From the NCBI GenBank assembly GCA_022559985.1, contig JAFJTR010000027.1:298026-362025 (forward strand): DNA of 64,000 nucleotides, written 5' to 3'. How positions within the stretch are numbered: position 1 is the first letter of the stretch; the number at the start of each line of letters is the position of its first letter. Under the pieces are notes generated by a model. It was not told the origin of the DNA and made no database searches. It saw nothing but the letters and a program-made list of their open reading frames with translations. This document shows, piece after piece, positions 24,057-35,633 of the stretch. The translations under genes and the position numbers were made by a program. The DNA is from Parastagonospora avenae f. sp. tritici 18332-5. Taxonomy: Eukaryota; Ascomycota; Dothideomycetes; Pleosporales; Phaeosphaeriaceae.

Positions 24057-24200
24057 CTATTGCACTCGTACTTGCTTGACTCCTCTACCATCAACACCCC
24101 AAATAGCTGTCGACGACCCTTTCAAGTCGAATCAACTACCAGCACCACCCAGGAACTACCCACCTGTACATCTTACTCCACCACTAATTCCTCTACAACA

Positions 24201-25311
24201 ATGGGCGCTTCCTCAGGGTCACACACCCCTCCCAACCCACGAACTCAGGGCGGAGCACCACAATCAAGCCCTCTGTTTGGAACGCCAACATCAATAGGGG
24301 CCGATGGAGCTGGCAGCCACAGCAGCCCTGCTCAGCGCCATCTACCGCCAGATCGAAAACTGGGGGCATTCCAGTAAGCTTCTCAGACCAGGAAGACGAC
24401 TTTGACTAACTTCTCATTTTAGATACATCAACAATGAACAATTCTCCGACATCACCATCAAGTATGGCCCCGGCGGACGCTCCAGTTTCAAAGCCCACAC
24501 AGTCATCCTGGCAAGCTCATCCCTTTGGTTCCAAGCTGCCTTCACCAACCCCTCGTTCACCGTGAGCCACTCTTCATATTCCAACTCCGAGACACCCACT
24601 GACCCACCCCAGGAGTCCTTCGCGCCCGAAATCACCCTCCAGGGCGACGATGAACTCGCCATGACCGTCCTGCTGCGACCATGCTACTGGCCTCCCACCA
24701 ACGCCTACGACGTGCAGGCGCCCTGGACCGCCGCCGAAAACCTCCTCAAGCGACCAAACTCCTCAAACTCCGCTCTCCTCTTCCATGTCGACGTCTACAT
24801 CGTCGCGGACAAGTATCTGATGGACTAGCTGCAAAGGCGCGCTGCGAATCATGTATGGCTTTACATGAATCGGTACCTGGACGCGGTGCAAATGAACCAC
24901 GCGAGTCCGGCGCCGACTATCGCGAAGATCAATATCCATGGGTGCTTGACGAAGATCTATACGGCGACGGCGGCGGGAGATGAGAATACAATGTTGCGAA
25001 AATCGGTTCTGGACATTATTATGGTGCACAGCACGACGCGCTCGACGGGCCAGCCGGGCGTCATGACTGCAGAAGTCATGCGGTGTGCGCGCGAGATTGA
25101 CGGATTTGGGCGCGACATATACGTACGGACTATAGGCGAGACGGCGAAGCTGGACAGTGTTGCGTATCTCGAGGTTGTCGAGGAGGTACAGTGTCCGCAT
25201 TGTCAGGGTCGGTGGATGAAGCCTGTGGCAGGGGTTTGGAATTTCGTCAGATGTATCAGGTGTGGGTTGCCGACGACGTGGGATACGCATACCGTGGCGA
25301 GGACGACGTGA
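24201..25311 (+). pseudogene. BTB/POZ gene interrupted by one in-frame TAG
   Basis: Three exons join in frame: from 24201, an intron beginning after GAFQ near 24374 and ending before YINNEQFSDITIKYG, and a second intron 24562-24612 before ESFAPEITL. The BTB fold continues to VYIVADKYLMD, then TAG at 24826-24828. The same frame stays open for another 160 codons to TGA at 25311, including the expected helical region, EIDGFGRD and a C-terminal zinc ribbon (CPHC then CIRCG). The stop is CAG (Gln) with one C-to-T change. Either the gene is freshly dead, makes a BTB-only truncation, or is read through (context TAG CTG). The C-terminal half is too well preserved to be chance. Confidence 0.7.
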
Positions 25312-26123
25312 GGGGTCGAATAGTTAGAGGAAGTATCTCCAATGACATCAAAGAACCTTCTTCGGAAAAGCTTCGGGCGCTCTTCGTGTCACGAGGAGTC
25401 TGTTTTACATGCTAAGATCTTTGTAGATCGATGTATTCCGAGACGTGGAATTGCCTGACTATGGTGTCTTATTCTGAGATGTGGAATAGCCTTTGTAGAG
25501 CGTTGCATTCTGAAAGCGGGTCGAAACCTGATTCTCCTTGATGAGATTGTAATTTTTCTAATGCAGCCACGTAATTATAGTGTTGAAAACCCCCTATCCT
25601 CGGGATGAAATCCCTGAGTCCTCCCAATTCGAAGACTCAAAGTAAGTGGTGAGCTTAGACAGCATTGTCACCTTAAAAGGTTATGTATAGGATTCTGTAC
25701 AATAATATCAAGGAAGGAACGTACTCGCCATCAATTAAATGTTGTCGATGCATCTTATCAAACTGCTTGACAAGTCCTTCAAAGAATCATGTTTGTTCGC
25801 TGAATCGCGTCTATGGAATCCCTCTCCAGCTTCTCGTAAATCAACTTAAAAGGCAAGACCCACCTCCAAGCACTTCCTGAGCCCGATGAGGACCGGTGAA
25901 GCTACAGCCCCTGTCGTTATATATCACTCTTTACATTCACAATGATGATCACCGGGTATGTAGGCATGGCCGGTTCCTCCGCATCGGCCTACTGTTGCAG
26001 GTATCACTCAGGCCCACATAATACCTACCAAACTCTACAGCTCAAGTCTCACCACCACCCTCGACTTTGTGCTCAACTCACTGTGACATACACATCAACT
26101 CTCAAAACACATCCACTTCCAGC
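25312..26123. other. Intergenic region
   Basis: No supported gene. TTATATAT near 25918 and a CA-rich leader look like the promoter of the BTB locus starting near 26124. Confidence 0.4.
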
Positions 26124-26896
26124 ATGGCCAACCGCACTGGAACCCGCGACATTCCACTATAGAGATTAACGAGGACCGCCAAGCCAGCCCAAGTAAAGGC
26201 CACACCAACACCAGCGGCCATCGACCCTAAACGGTATAAGAACTCCAAGCTCAGCAACATGACCATCGTGTATGGTTTCAACAGCGAGAAACGTTTCGAT
26301 GCTCACTGCTTAGTCTTTTGCAACGCAAGTCAGTGGTTCACGAATGCAAGCAGCAACCCCCGATTCAACGAAGCCCATGACAGTACAACAACACTGAAAG
26401 AAGACTACCCGAAGCCCTCGACGCCCTGTTCAAGTTTGCATACAAGGGCAAGTATCGACGCGGCGCTAAGTCTACAGCACAGTCGTTTTTACTGCACGCT
26501 CGAGTTTTCATCGCCGCGGACAAGTGCATGGCCGACGAATTGGAGGCGTGGGCTCTCAAAAAATTCGGAGAGCTTTATAAGTACGAGCTTGATTCGAGAC
26601 ACATGTCTTTCTTTAAGTTCGCTGTGCAGCAGCTTTGGCAGCACGAGAATCTGTTTGGGCTCGATCAGCGTGTTTGCGATGAGAACGCACGATACCGAAA
26701 GGTGCAAAAGGAGGAAAGTCAAGAGAACATGGAATTTGAAGATGATCAGATGGATTCCGACGAAGGATACGACCAGAGCGATCCAGGCTGGGAGATCGAC
26801 GACGAAGAGGTTGACGAGGCCGGCTACACTTCTGACGAGGCAAAAGCACTCGACGAAATTGCAAACGAGCCGGAATCTCACAACCCGCTCCACTGA
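26124..26896 (+). pseudogene. BTB/POZ gene with in-frame TAG and a frameshift
   Basis: An ATG at 26124 starts a 12-codon frame ending at TAG 26160-26162. The same frame continues through NSKLSNMTIVYGF and a BTB-like region (FDAHCLVFCNASQWF). Around 26408-26411 the homologous reading moves to another frame: after LKEDYP the expected EALDALFKFAYKGKY lies one base out, as if one base were lost. The second frame continues through VFIAADKCMADELEAWALKKF and a very acidic tail to TGA at 26896. The two lesions make a pseudogene the simplest reading. A sequencing indel could explain the shift but not the TAG. Confidence 0.7.
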
Positions 26897-27173
26897 CTCC
26901 TCGCAGTGGTGATCGATTACATTCTCCAACTCCTGAGCCGTGGGGAAGAAGATGATGATCCCTTGTACTTTCCAGATCCTGTGCCGAGACATCCCCGAGT
27001 TTGCTAAGGACTTTATGGCGGCAATGTTATCGGGGAAAGTCAAATTTGAGTATCGGCCTAAATACTGAAGGCTGAGAATCTTGTTTTGTAAATGCAGTCG
27101 ACGAGTTTGTCGTAGATTAATAAAGGCGCCCATTCAATACAATTCTTATGAAACAATATCACATCTTGAGTTT

Positions 27174-27762
27174 TCACAACCTTGCCTTAGCCCTCGCATC
27201 CTCTTCCCTTCCCTTCAAGTTAGGATGCGCCGCCTTGACCGGTCTCGTGACCGCATAAAATGCCATGCCGCTTGACTGTGTCGAAAACTGGACCTTGGAG
27301 CCAACGTAGAAGAATGCAAAATCTCCCGCGACTAGGTGATGCGTGATGCCAGTCGCCTCGTCCAGAACATCAATTTGACCGCTGATGACGTACTTGGTCT
27401 CCTCGCATGTGTACTCCAAGGGCTTCGCGGGTCCAGCTTCAATCTTGTAGAATCCGGATGTCAAGTATGTCTTTGCGTCTGTGGTTTGTGTTTGTATACT
27501 GCAGTCTTGTTAGATGGTGGATTTCGTTTTACCATGCGGGCATAATGTATGTACGAGTGAAAATCTGCGACCGTCGCATTTTCGCCTTGTGGAAGAGGGA
27601 TGAACTCGTGGCCTGCGCCCTTGATAACGGTGAGGGGCACGAGCTTTCCAGACACTGTTCATCGTCAAATGTTAGTGCTCTTGTGCTGCTACGCACATGT
27701 CCATAGTAAGACTAACTTTTGAATGAAGACGCAATGAGAAGAATTTCAGGATGAGAGGACAT
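27174..27762 (-). CDS. EutQ-like cupin-domain protein
   Basis: Minus-strand gene. The main exons are MSGKLVPLTVIKGAG-HEFIPLPQGE and, after an intron with GTAAAAC donor and GCAAAG acceptor, TYLTSGFYKIEAGP onward to ARAKARL. The second exon holds the cupin core: EETKYVISGQIDVLDE, then HHLVAGDFAFFYVGSKVQF. A short upstream exon from ATG 27762 (MSSHPEILLI) splices to restore the Met before SGKLV. Fungal EutQ-like cupins are small cytosolic proteins of unknown reaction; the family name comes from a bacterial ethanolamine-utilisation protein. The first exon is the least certain part. Confidence 0.7.
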
Positions 27763-29395
27763 GTGAGGATGAGAGAAAGACGATTGGAAGACTTCACGTT
27801 GATGTAGGAAAAGTGGCCCTCGTAGTGTTTTACCAATGAGTAAGTGGTTGTGATGCAAGAGATGCCCGCATTGGGTAAGCCGTGCCCGACTTCCTAGGTC
27901 AGCTTTGTGACGTAAGCATGGCCGAAGTCCTCATCGTAGCTTGATATGCGATGTATTACGACCGTCAGTGCGAGGCTGCGTATGATCTGCTTCACCCAAA
28001 CACCTTCTTCCTGAGGACGAGATGGGCGCGGCGACAGCGTTGAAGTGGGAAGGATGACTGGCGTGGCGCTAGTGCGGTAGCGCCTCCAAAACATGTATGT
28101 GCAAACTTCACGATACCTACGCAAGTCCATTTTGTATACATTCTTATGTGAAGAAAAGAGTTACCCGTATACTGATGGACTTGTCTCTGTCTAAAGACGC
28201 ACGCCTCATGTCCGCAACTTTGCATATTGACCTCCAGGACCCTAAGCAGACCTTTGAGCGCATCCATTCACAGCTTCGCATAGAGGCACGATGTCGAATT
28301 TGAACTTCGTACGGATTTAAGTACACAGTCGTAGCATGACAAAAGTATCAACCAACAGGGCCCCGAAGGCGTCGAATCAAAAGGTTCAGCAACGCGCAAG
28401 GAAGCAACTGATAGTATCGACTTCAGTGGCTCGGCCGTGCCATGTGTATACTACGGATCACGGTGTCTCCTGTCAGCTTTCTCTGTCGATGATCCGTTTC
28501 GCCCCCAATCTGCGTCTAGTCGAGTAGCTGCGCATACGCGACTTTGCGGCCTGCTTTCAGTCGTCGGGCTTATCGGCATTATCGAGCAGCTTTGTGGTGC
28601 TTGTCGTCCATGGAGGATGAAAGACAGGAGACGCAGAAATTGCGGATGAGTGTGGATTGGCTCGTTGCGATGAAGTGCGCGACTGATGGGAGGCGTACTG
28701 TCCTCATTGCGAGTGAATTCTCATCCTGATTGTCTGGACTTGTCGGAGTTGACTCGTATTAGAAATGGTTTCCTTATCGCCATGGCATTTGGGGTGCAAG
28801 CCACCAGCTTATGCTCTGCATGGTGTTTTGTGCGGGCTTCGCTCTTATTATTGGACTGGTAAGATATCCATGGGCCTGATGATGTGAAAGCAACTTCTCG
28901 GCCGAGCGCAGGCGTACGCTTGTGACCAAGGACAATCAGGGGTCCAGCCAACTGTCATGCTGTCACACCTGTCGCAAACCGCGAGCCTGCATGAGGGACT
29001 GCATTGCGTCACCTGAGGCTGAACAAGATGCAAAGAAATCGAATCACGGCGTCTCGGCATTTCGGTCACTCGCACGAGTCAAGCAAATAAGTGTGGTTAC
29101 GAAGCGACGGAAGATTTTGGTGGCTGATTTGGCTTGCCTTAAGGCTGCCCAGGTGGTCTCGGCGTCTTCTGGACCTCGCGCACGGCGTTTACAACCACCG
29201 ATGATTGGAATGCAAGCGAGTTGCCGACCGCGCAACGGAGTGCAAACAGGACGACGGGATGTCACTAAAATCGAATCTTTTGTCCGTTATGAGATTTTAT
29301 AGAGCAGGTGCGTCGCATTTGAGGCGGTTCAGAATCACACAAAAATTACAATCACATCGACCTACGAACTACCTGGACACATCCTGGTCGACACC
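27763..29395. other. Gene-poor stretch, about 1.6 kb
   Basis: Several short frames on both strands, none with a motif, good codon pattern or splice partners. The right end contains the promoter of the DUF3112 gene. Confidence 0.45.
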
Positions 29396-30467
29396 ATGTC
29401 CTCAGAAATGGTATAACTGAATTTCGACTGTTCTGGGATATTTCCTAACTTTGTATAGGTTAAACGAGGAGGGCCATACTTAGCGACCGTCTGGGCACTT
29501 GGAGGTACACCTAAGAAGAATGTGGACGTTCCTATCACAGCAGTCTTCTTGGCTTTGTTCATGATCAGTGCAGCATGGCATATGATCATCTTCCAAAAGA
29601 ATAGGAAAAGGGGCCACAAGTTCATCTTTAACGCCGCGTTGTTTGGTAAGTTTGCTACCATCGTAGACTCCTAAACACACTACTAACCTTTGAGCAGGCT
29701 TTTCGATGTCAAGAATCGTAACCTGCATCCTACGCATCGCCAGCATATGCCTTCCATCTGACATCCAACTCGCCATCGCTGCTACAATCTTCGTCGCGGC
29801 CGGCGTCCTCATCGCTTTCGTCGTCAACATCATCTGGGCTCAACGCATACTCCGCGCGACGCATCCAAAACTCGGCTGGCATCGCGTCACCAAGATCGTT
29901 TTCGTTACCACCTATGTCCTCATCGGACTTACACTCGTCATCACCATCACATCCGTCGTCCAAAACTTCTACACCCTGCGGCCGAGGACGAAGTTCATCG
30001 ATCGCGCGCTCCTGCTGTACGGACAGACCTTTCTCGCTATCATAAGCTCTTTCCCGATACTCATCGTTGGACTGGTACTAGCCCTTCCCCGCCGGACACC
30101 GCTCGAGAAATTCGGCGCAGGAAAGCACAGCATCAAGATTGCTATACTGCTCATAGGCTCAACTCTCCTCATGCTTGGAGCGTGGTATCGCTGCGGGACT
30201 AGCTGGCAGAAACCTGTGCCGAAGTCGCAACCACTACCGGCATACTTTGCGAAGCCGTGCTTCTACATCTTCAACTTTGTCGTTGAGATTGTAACGCTGT
30301 ATTTGTATGCGATCACTAGAGTAGATCTAAGGTTCCATGTGCCGAACGGTGCGAAGGGGCCGGGGAGTTACGCGGTTCGAAATGAGAAGAATCGGGATGT
30401 AGAGACGGGAGAGGAGACGGAGCAGGGTGAAGGGGCAAGTATAGAACCTTCGCCGGAAACATCATAG
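29396..30467 (+). CDS. DUF3112-type seven-helix membrane protein
   Basis: Three exons: 29396-29410 (five codons), 29459-29645 and 29698-30467, spliced to 323 residues. Seven hydrophobic segments are visible. Motifs include MIIFQKNRKRGHKFIFN after helix 1, RIVTCILRI in helix 2 and WAQRILRATHP after helix 3. The tail is soluble and Glu-rich. The layout matches the fungal DUF3112 family, sometimes annotated as class C GPCR-like because of its seven helices, though ligand and signalling are unknown. It probably sits in the plasma membrane. It lies among the BTB loci without an evident functional link. Stop is TAG. Confidence 0.82.
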
Positions 30468-30908
30468 ATACTGTGTGGAGTAATAGAAGGAACCACTTAA
30501 TTGCCTCGAGCTTCGAGTACACGCGCTAGACCAATGATTTTCCAAGATCTTCGTTGATGGTGCTATTGAAAGATCTCAGATGAAATCCTATTATAGGTTA
30601 GCGTGCCAAAAATTGTGGGTACAAAGTGAATGGTAATAGTGGACGCTAAAAGGCAGCAGGCACCACGCTCGCCCAACGTTACGCCTCTCCTGCCTTCCAT
30701 CGATCATAAATACGATCTTAACCGCTCTCATGTAAGCCAAAGGGGAACAACATCGGCCTCCACCAAAGATCATCTCAACCACTGTAGAAATGTCTAATTC
30801 AAGCGACAAGTCAATCAGCGTCGCGGAGGCGTCAACAACAAACCCTTACACCAAATCAGTAGACACAATCGAATCTTCTTTTTGGCCCAGCGCCTGATAA
30901 ACATACAG

Positions 30909-31723
30909 ATACTACAACTCTCAGACATTGTCGGACATCGTGATTTGCTATGGCGACAACGGCGAGCGCATCTTCTACGGCCATAAGCTCCAATTGTCAG
31001 CCAAGGCTCATTGGTTTGAGAACGCCTTCACACATGGTTTCGCTGTACGTTAGCCCTAAATCAGTCTTGTCCATACCACTTACGTCATCGCAGGAGACCG
31101 GTGCCGAAAAGGTCACCCTCCACGAAGATGATCCGGCCGCTGTCGAAGGCATGCTCAAGGACATCTACGGAAAACAGCCCATCGACCTGAACTGCACAGA
31201 TATCGAAGACATCTTTTTCGCCATTGAGCTTTACCGTGTCGCCGATAAGCACGACTGTCCGTCGCTCGAGACTGACGCCCCCGATCTCCTTGGCAGCATC
31301 GTCGGAAAGTTCTTTGATCAGCTTCACACCCAGCAAGAGGCGAGCAGACTTGACGATCTTTACAAGATCGTGAACGCTGTGTACGACTTCGAAGAGACGC
31401 GCAGTGGTTCGAAGATGTCGCCAACTTTACAATCACTCTTAAGTCGCATCTTCTCGAACGATGCCGCAAAGCCGTTCGAAGGCTCGCAAATGCTGTCGAG
31501 GACCAGTTCCAAGGTGGCGGAGCAAATCCCGGAGTTCGGCCGCGACATGTATATGGGAATGCTGAATGTGCAGATGAATATTTTTAAGGAAGAGGGGCAA
31601 ATGCCACTTATTTCTCTTGTTTCCAAAACCAAGTGTTCGAGTTACGGATCGAAGCGCAGCTTGTCGATCTCCTGTGGTGCCACGGGTCATTGCTGGAACT
31701 ATGGGGAGTTCAAGGATGACTGA
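30909..31723 (+). CDS. BTB/POZ protein, 5' end uncertain
   Basis: An exon at 30909-31044 encodes YYNSQTLSDIVICYGD to WFENAFTHGFA. Intron 31045-31093 leads to the exon 31094-31723 (210 codons). BTB landmarks: SDIVICYGDNGERIFYGHK, the post-intron ETGAEKVTLHEDDPAAV, and IELYRVADKHDCPSL. EFGRDMYMGML and a Cys-containing tail follow. Intron positions match the BTB gene at 32307. The first exon is unclear: an ATG at 30790 lies in the same frame but is cut off by TGA TAA just before the exon, and only weak GTCAAT or GTCAAC donors would skip them. The gene may have lost a proper first exon. Confidence 0.6.
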
Positions 31724-32306
31724 AAGTCTCGCAGGGTGAGCGAAGGCACCCGCTTAACAGCGGAAGCTTGAAGAGGACTGTTGCGATATTGAGATGCGAA
31801 GGTGAAGGCTGAAGGTTGCCGCTGTGGAACCTCTCACTTCAAGCATCCGCCTTCGTATGCTTGCTGGCATGACCCGCCTTCGGGCTTGCTTTCGATGCTT
31901 TAGAAGTTCGATAGACCATGATGATTATTCGTCAATACAGAATATGACGCTAAGATTCCGAAGTTCGGTCAGTGTTCCTTTCTTGGTATGGCCGAAGCGC
32001 GCCATTACCGCTTCTTTCGCTTGTGAACAAGTACATCTGCCCAGCATGTGGACGGAAGTGGAAAGCACCTATGCGATAATCATGTTTGCAAAGTGAGAAT
32101 ACGTTAGTGATGTTGCGGTGAGTTTCGCAAGAGTCGTTCTCACTCACCGAGTGAGAGACCGTCAGTCCCAGACAGTCATGCAAGCTTTGGCCCGCTATTT
32201 AGGAGCTATCTTCCCACGATTCTGAAGATCCTAGTTTCTCTTCCACATACTCGACCAAAATCCACAAGCTTGGAGAATCATCATCACTGTCCGTCTACCT
32301 CGAACA
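31724..32306. other. Intergenic region
   Basis: No supported gene; promoter region of the BTB gene at 32307. Confidence 0.4.
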
Positions 32307-33162
32307 ATGGATACACAAAAGTCGACTAGAGAGCCGCCCTCGCAGACGTCCAAAAGAGTCGCTGCTCCGGTAGATGGCAACGTGGGCAAAAAGAGAAAGC
32401 TGGGCTTCAAAGAGTAAGATGGCCTTATCTCAGACTTCAACCACGGCTAACTGTCACTCCCAAGATACGCGGATTCATCGATTCTCTCTGACGTTACGAT
32501 ACGCTATGGAGATGCTGGGGAGCTCAGCTTCGAAATACACAAACTCATCTTGTGTGCCCATTCGCACTGGTTCAAGGCAGCGTTTACTGGCGGTTCCAAA
32601 GTGTGTTAATGTGTCGCTTCCTCCGCAGTCGTAGTATTGACGTATGCAGGAAAGCGATGCCAAGACTATCCGCCTCATTGGCGATGACCCTGCTTCCGTC
32701 AGCGCTATGCTCACGTGGGTGTACAAACAGCAGATTGTGCTGCCAAACACTGAGAGACGGTTATCTGCGAATATGAGATACTGCGTAGAACTCTTTCGCG
32801 TTGCCGACAAGTATGACCTTCCCATGCTGTGCAGCGATATTCAAGACAGGTTCCACACTCAACTTCATGTCTGGCTTTGCAGAGCTCAACATGAATCGGA
32901 GGATCCAGCTCTAAATGAAAGGGTCTACACATTGCCCAACAAAAAGCCCAGTCACCCTCTAGTCATGTCGCTACTGGCTATGACGAAATACGTGCCACTC
33001 CAGATCCTCCAGAACGATGGTGAGGCGCCTTCTATGCTCATCAAAGCAGCCAAAGATGTTTCGGAGTTCGGCGGGGACATATTCTTGTTTCTCATGGACA
33101 AAACGAAATCGGACGTGAACCCCGAGACCGGGGTGAAGTCCATAACCGAGTTGGATATATAG
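32307..33162 (+). CDS. BTB/POZ protein, probably C-terminally truncated
   Basis: Exon 1 starts at ATG 32307 and ends GFKE at a GTAAGA donor. Exon 2 begins YADSSILSDVTIRYGDAGEL and ends at FTGGSK before a GTGTGT donor. Exon 3 runs from ESDAKTIRLIGDDPASV to TAG at 33160. BTB landmarks: SDVTIRYGD, HSHWFKAAF, MLTWVYKQQI and LFRVADKYDLPML; then VSEFGGDIFLF. The N-terminal exon is basic (KKRKLGF) and could be a nuclear signal. The frame stays open beyond the TAG through a zinc-ribbon-like segment (see next entry), so this stop looks premature compared with the BTB locus at 24201. Confidence 0.72.
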
Positions 33163-33324
33163 TCCCAAGCCAAATGCCCCAAGTGCGAATTCCTCCTACG
33201 CCTGATCTCCGAGTGGTTCAACGGCGACGGCTACTGCTTTGGCTGTGGCTACTACATTGAAGACTGGTCGGAGTGTGAGGAGCTCGAACCCATGTCTCCG
33301 AGCAGTTCTGTACAGGGAAGTTGA
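33163..33324 (+). other. In-frame zinc-ribbon extension after the BTB stop
   Basis: Directly after TAG 33160-33162 the same frame is open for 53 codons to TGA at 33322. It encodes CPKC, a spacer, then CFGCG and an acidic segment. The same CxxC...CxxCG layout ends the BTB locus at 24201-25311. This segment therefore looks like the lost C-terminus of the upstream gene; CAG in place of TAG would link them. Confidence 0.6.
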
Positions 33325-33858
33325 GGCCACCGGAATTGTGACAAAGAGTGGTTGGACTTCGTACGTGAGACAAAAAACGAGCCGATATGCTAGAGAGGAC
33401 GAGGCCGACAGCGAGATGCAAAGGCGGTGATAGAGGGCATTATAGAACATAAAAAGCTCTTCGTCAATACAGGACAAGACACCGACCAATTCAGCCAGGT
33501 TACCTTGGAATTCTGCTCAATCCAAACTCAGGTTTGCCTTATCTGGAAAAATTGAAGCCGTACAGTCAAGTGAGGTGTGATCGGTCGATCTGCGGTGAAG
33601 TGAGAGTTTGCCGTCGCAGTGTCTCACCGCGCTAGTACAATACAATTGTCTTTGCTCCCGCTCGCCCACAACTCCAACCTAAACACGACGCATCCAGTTC
33701 TCCAGGATCGCAAAGTCATCCGCACGCGACCATAGACGCGTCGAAGCGAACGGCTGATGGATCGACCGGCCTTGAGGATAAGAGACGCGAAATCGGCCTT
33801 CAGGACTGACACTGCAGAAATTGACGCCGAGAGCGACATGCTGATATGGAGTACACAG

Positions 33859-34244
33859 ATATGCCAATTCAGCAACCTTTTCCGACATGACCATCCGCTA
33901 CGACCATGAGGGAGAGCTTGCCTTCCAAGCGCACAAGTTGAAACTCAGTGCGAAATCTCACTGGTTCAAGGCGGCTTTCCGAGCTGGCTTTCAGGTGCGG
34001 CGCTCCAGAAGGCTAGCAGGAACCCCACTAATATTTTCAGGAGAGCACTGCCAAAGAGATCTGCTTGCATGATGACGATCCAGCTGCAGTGACGGCAATG
34101 GTCGACTTCGTATATGGCGAAGGCATGATCAGTTTCTCAAAGATTGATACGTCTGCAGCGGCCCTCATTTTCTTGATCGAGTTGTACCGCGTTGCAGACA
34201 AGTACGTGGGAAATCTTGGGGAATATCTGAAGCGTAATCGTTGA
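33859..34244 (+). pseudogene. Truncated BTB/POZ gene
   Basis: An exon at 33859-33994 encodes YANSATFSDMTIRYDHEGEL to RAGFQ. Intron 33995-34040 leads to ESTAKEICLHDDDPAAV and LIELYRVADKY, after which the frame loses similarity and stops at TGA 34242. The exon 1 equivalent cannot be joined: an upstream ATG near 33759 has no donor in the right phase. Everything beyond the BTB helix VADKY is missing. The intron positions equal those of the two BTB genes to the left, so this is a truncated tandem copy. The promoter of the STRAP-like gene begins just after it. Confidence 0.65.
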
Positions 34245-34632
34245 CGAGAACGATTGTGACCTCAATTGGGTCTGTGAATGGAGCCCCGGCCCCGGAGTTT
34301 AGCCGGCGCTAGTGGTGTTAGCGACGGTTTCAACTCAGGCCTCGAGGGGTCTATGTAGTCTTGCGACTTCCAATACCAAGTGCTTTGACGACGTGACGAC
34401 CCATAACGACTTCCCTATACTTTTGATATCACTCTTTTGCCATACACACTTTCATTGTTGCAACAGCCCGACCTACTCTCAACCACGACATCGGCGACGA
34501 CTTGCCCCACTGCCACGATACTGCTACATCCTAGCTAGACCACGCGCCCCTTTGCGGGACTTGACCGCCCTTGCTGTACTCACACCTCAACTCTGCGATT
34601 GTATCATCACAGCTCGACCTCTATCCGCCACA

Positions 34633-35633
34633 ATGCCCGAGACCACAAAAGTGGTGCCCCTCACGTGCCATGGACACTCGCGACCTGTCCCGCACATTCA
34701 CTTCTCGTCTCTCATGAACGACGACCAGTACTATATTATATCAGCATGTAAAGATGGAAATCCCATGCTGCGCGATGGCATCACTGGAGACTGGATTGGC
34801 ACATTCCTCGGCCACAAGGGCGCTGTGTGGCAGGCGCGGCTCTCTTCAGATGCCTCTTTGGCAGCCTCCGCTTCGGCTGACTTTTCGGCGTATGTATCTT
34901 CCCTACCTTACAAGAGCTATATCTGACCTCTTACAGCAAAGTATGGGACACCAACACGGGCGAAGCCTTGCACACACTCACTCACAACCACATTGTCCGC
35001 GCCGTCGCCTTCCCGAGCCAACCGAAGCCCCAGATCGTTGCAACAGGTGGCATGGAGAAGAAGTTGCGCATTTATGACCTCTCCCGAGACTCAGCGACAA
35101 GCTTTGAGATCGGCGCCGGCGTGCATGAGGGGACCATCAAGTCTATCGTCTGGACGTCTGATTCTAACATAATCATCACGGCAGCAGAAGACAAGAAGAT
35201 CCGATGGTGGGACCTGCGGCAACAGAAGACTATTGGAGAGCATGAAGTTGAAGGCGCGGTTGGCTCGTGCGAGTTGGGTAACACTTCCTCGGACGGCTTG
35301 CTGAGCGTGGCCGCTGGAAACAGCGTCTACTTCTTCAACAGCCTCTCTCCAGGATCGCTTGTAAAGAGCATCAAGACGCCGTATGAGATTGCGAGTGTGG
35401 CACTACACGGTGGAGAGGGGAGGTTCGTCACTGGTGGTAGCAACCAAAACGACACCTGGGTCAGGTTGTGGGACTACGAGAAGGGGGAGGAATTGGAGAC
35501 GAACAAGGGACATCACGGTCCCATTTGGTCATCTAGCTTTTCACCCGATGGCAAGCTGTATGCGACCGGTAGTGAGGACGGTACAGTGAAGCTTTGGAAG
35601 TTTACATCAGGGCCGTACGGGTTGTGGAAATAG
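34633..35633 (+). CDS. STRAP/Unrip-like WD40 protein
   Basis: Two exons (34633-34889 and 34937-35633) give 317 residues. WD-type blades are clear: GITGDWIGTFLGHKGAVWQA, ASADFSAKVWDTNTGEAL, GMEKKLRIYDL, AEDKKIRWWDLRQQ, WVRLWDYEKGEE and GSEDGTVKLWKF, making a seven-blade propeller. The start MPETTKVVPLTCHGHSRPV matches the STRAP/Unrip group, which in animals binds the SMN complex and TGF-beta receptors. In fungi it is probably a scaffold in RNP assembly or translation; the exact partner is inferred. Length is close to the family norm (about 350). Stop is TAG. Confidence 0.85.

Noticed and set aside
24810..24830. Micro-intron removing the TAG in the BTB gene
   Set aside because: The only GT-AG pair would be 17 nt, too short for splicing.
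24763..25290. 175-codon leftward frame
   Set aside because: Antisense to the conserved C-terminal half of the BTB locus; Arg/His-rich as expected of a shadow.
26489..27133. 214-codon leftward frame
   Set aside because: Antisense to the acidic tail of the BTB pseudogene; composition mirrors the coding strand.
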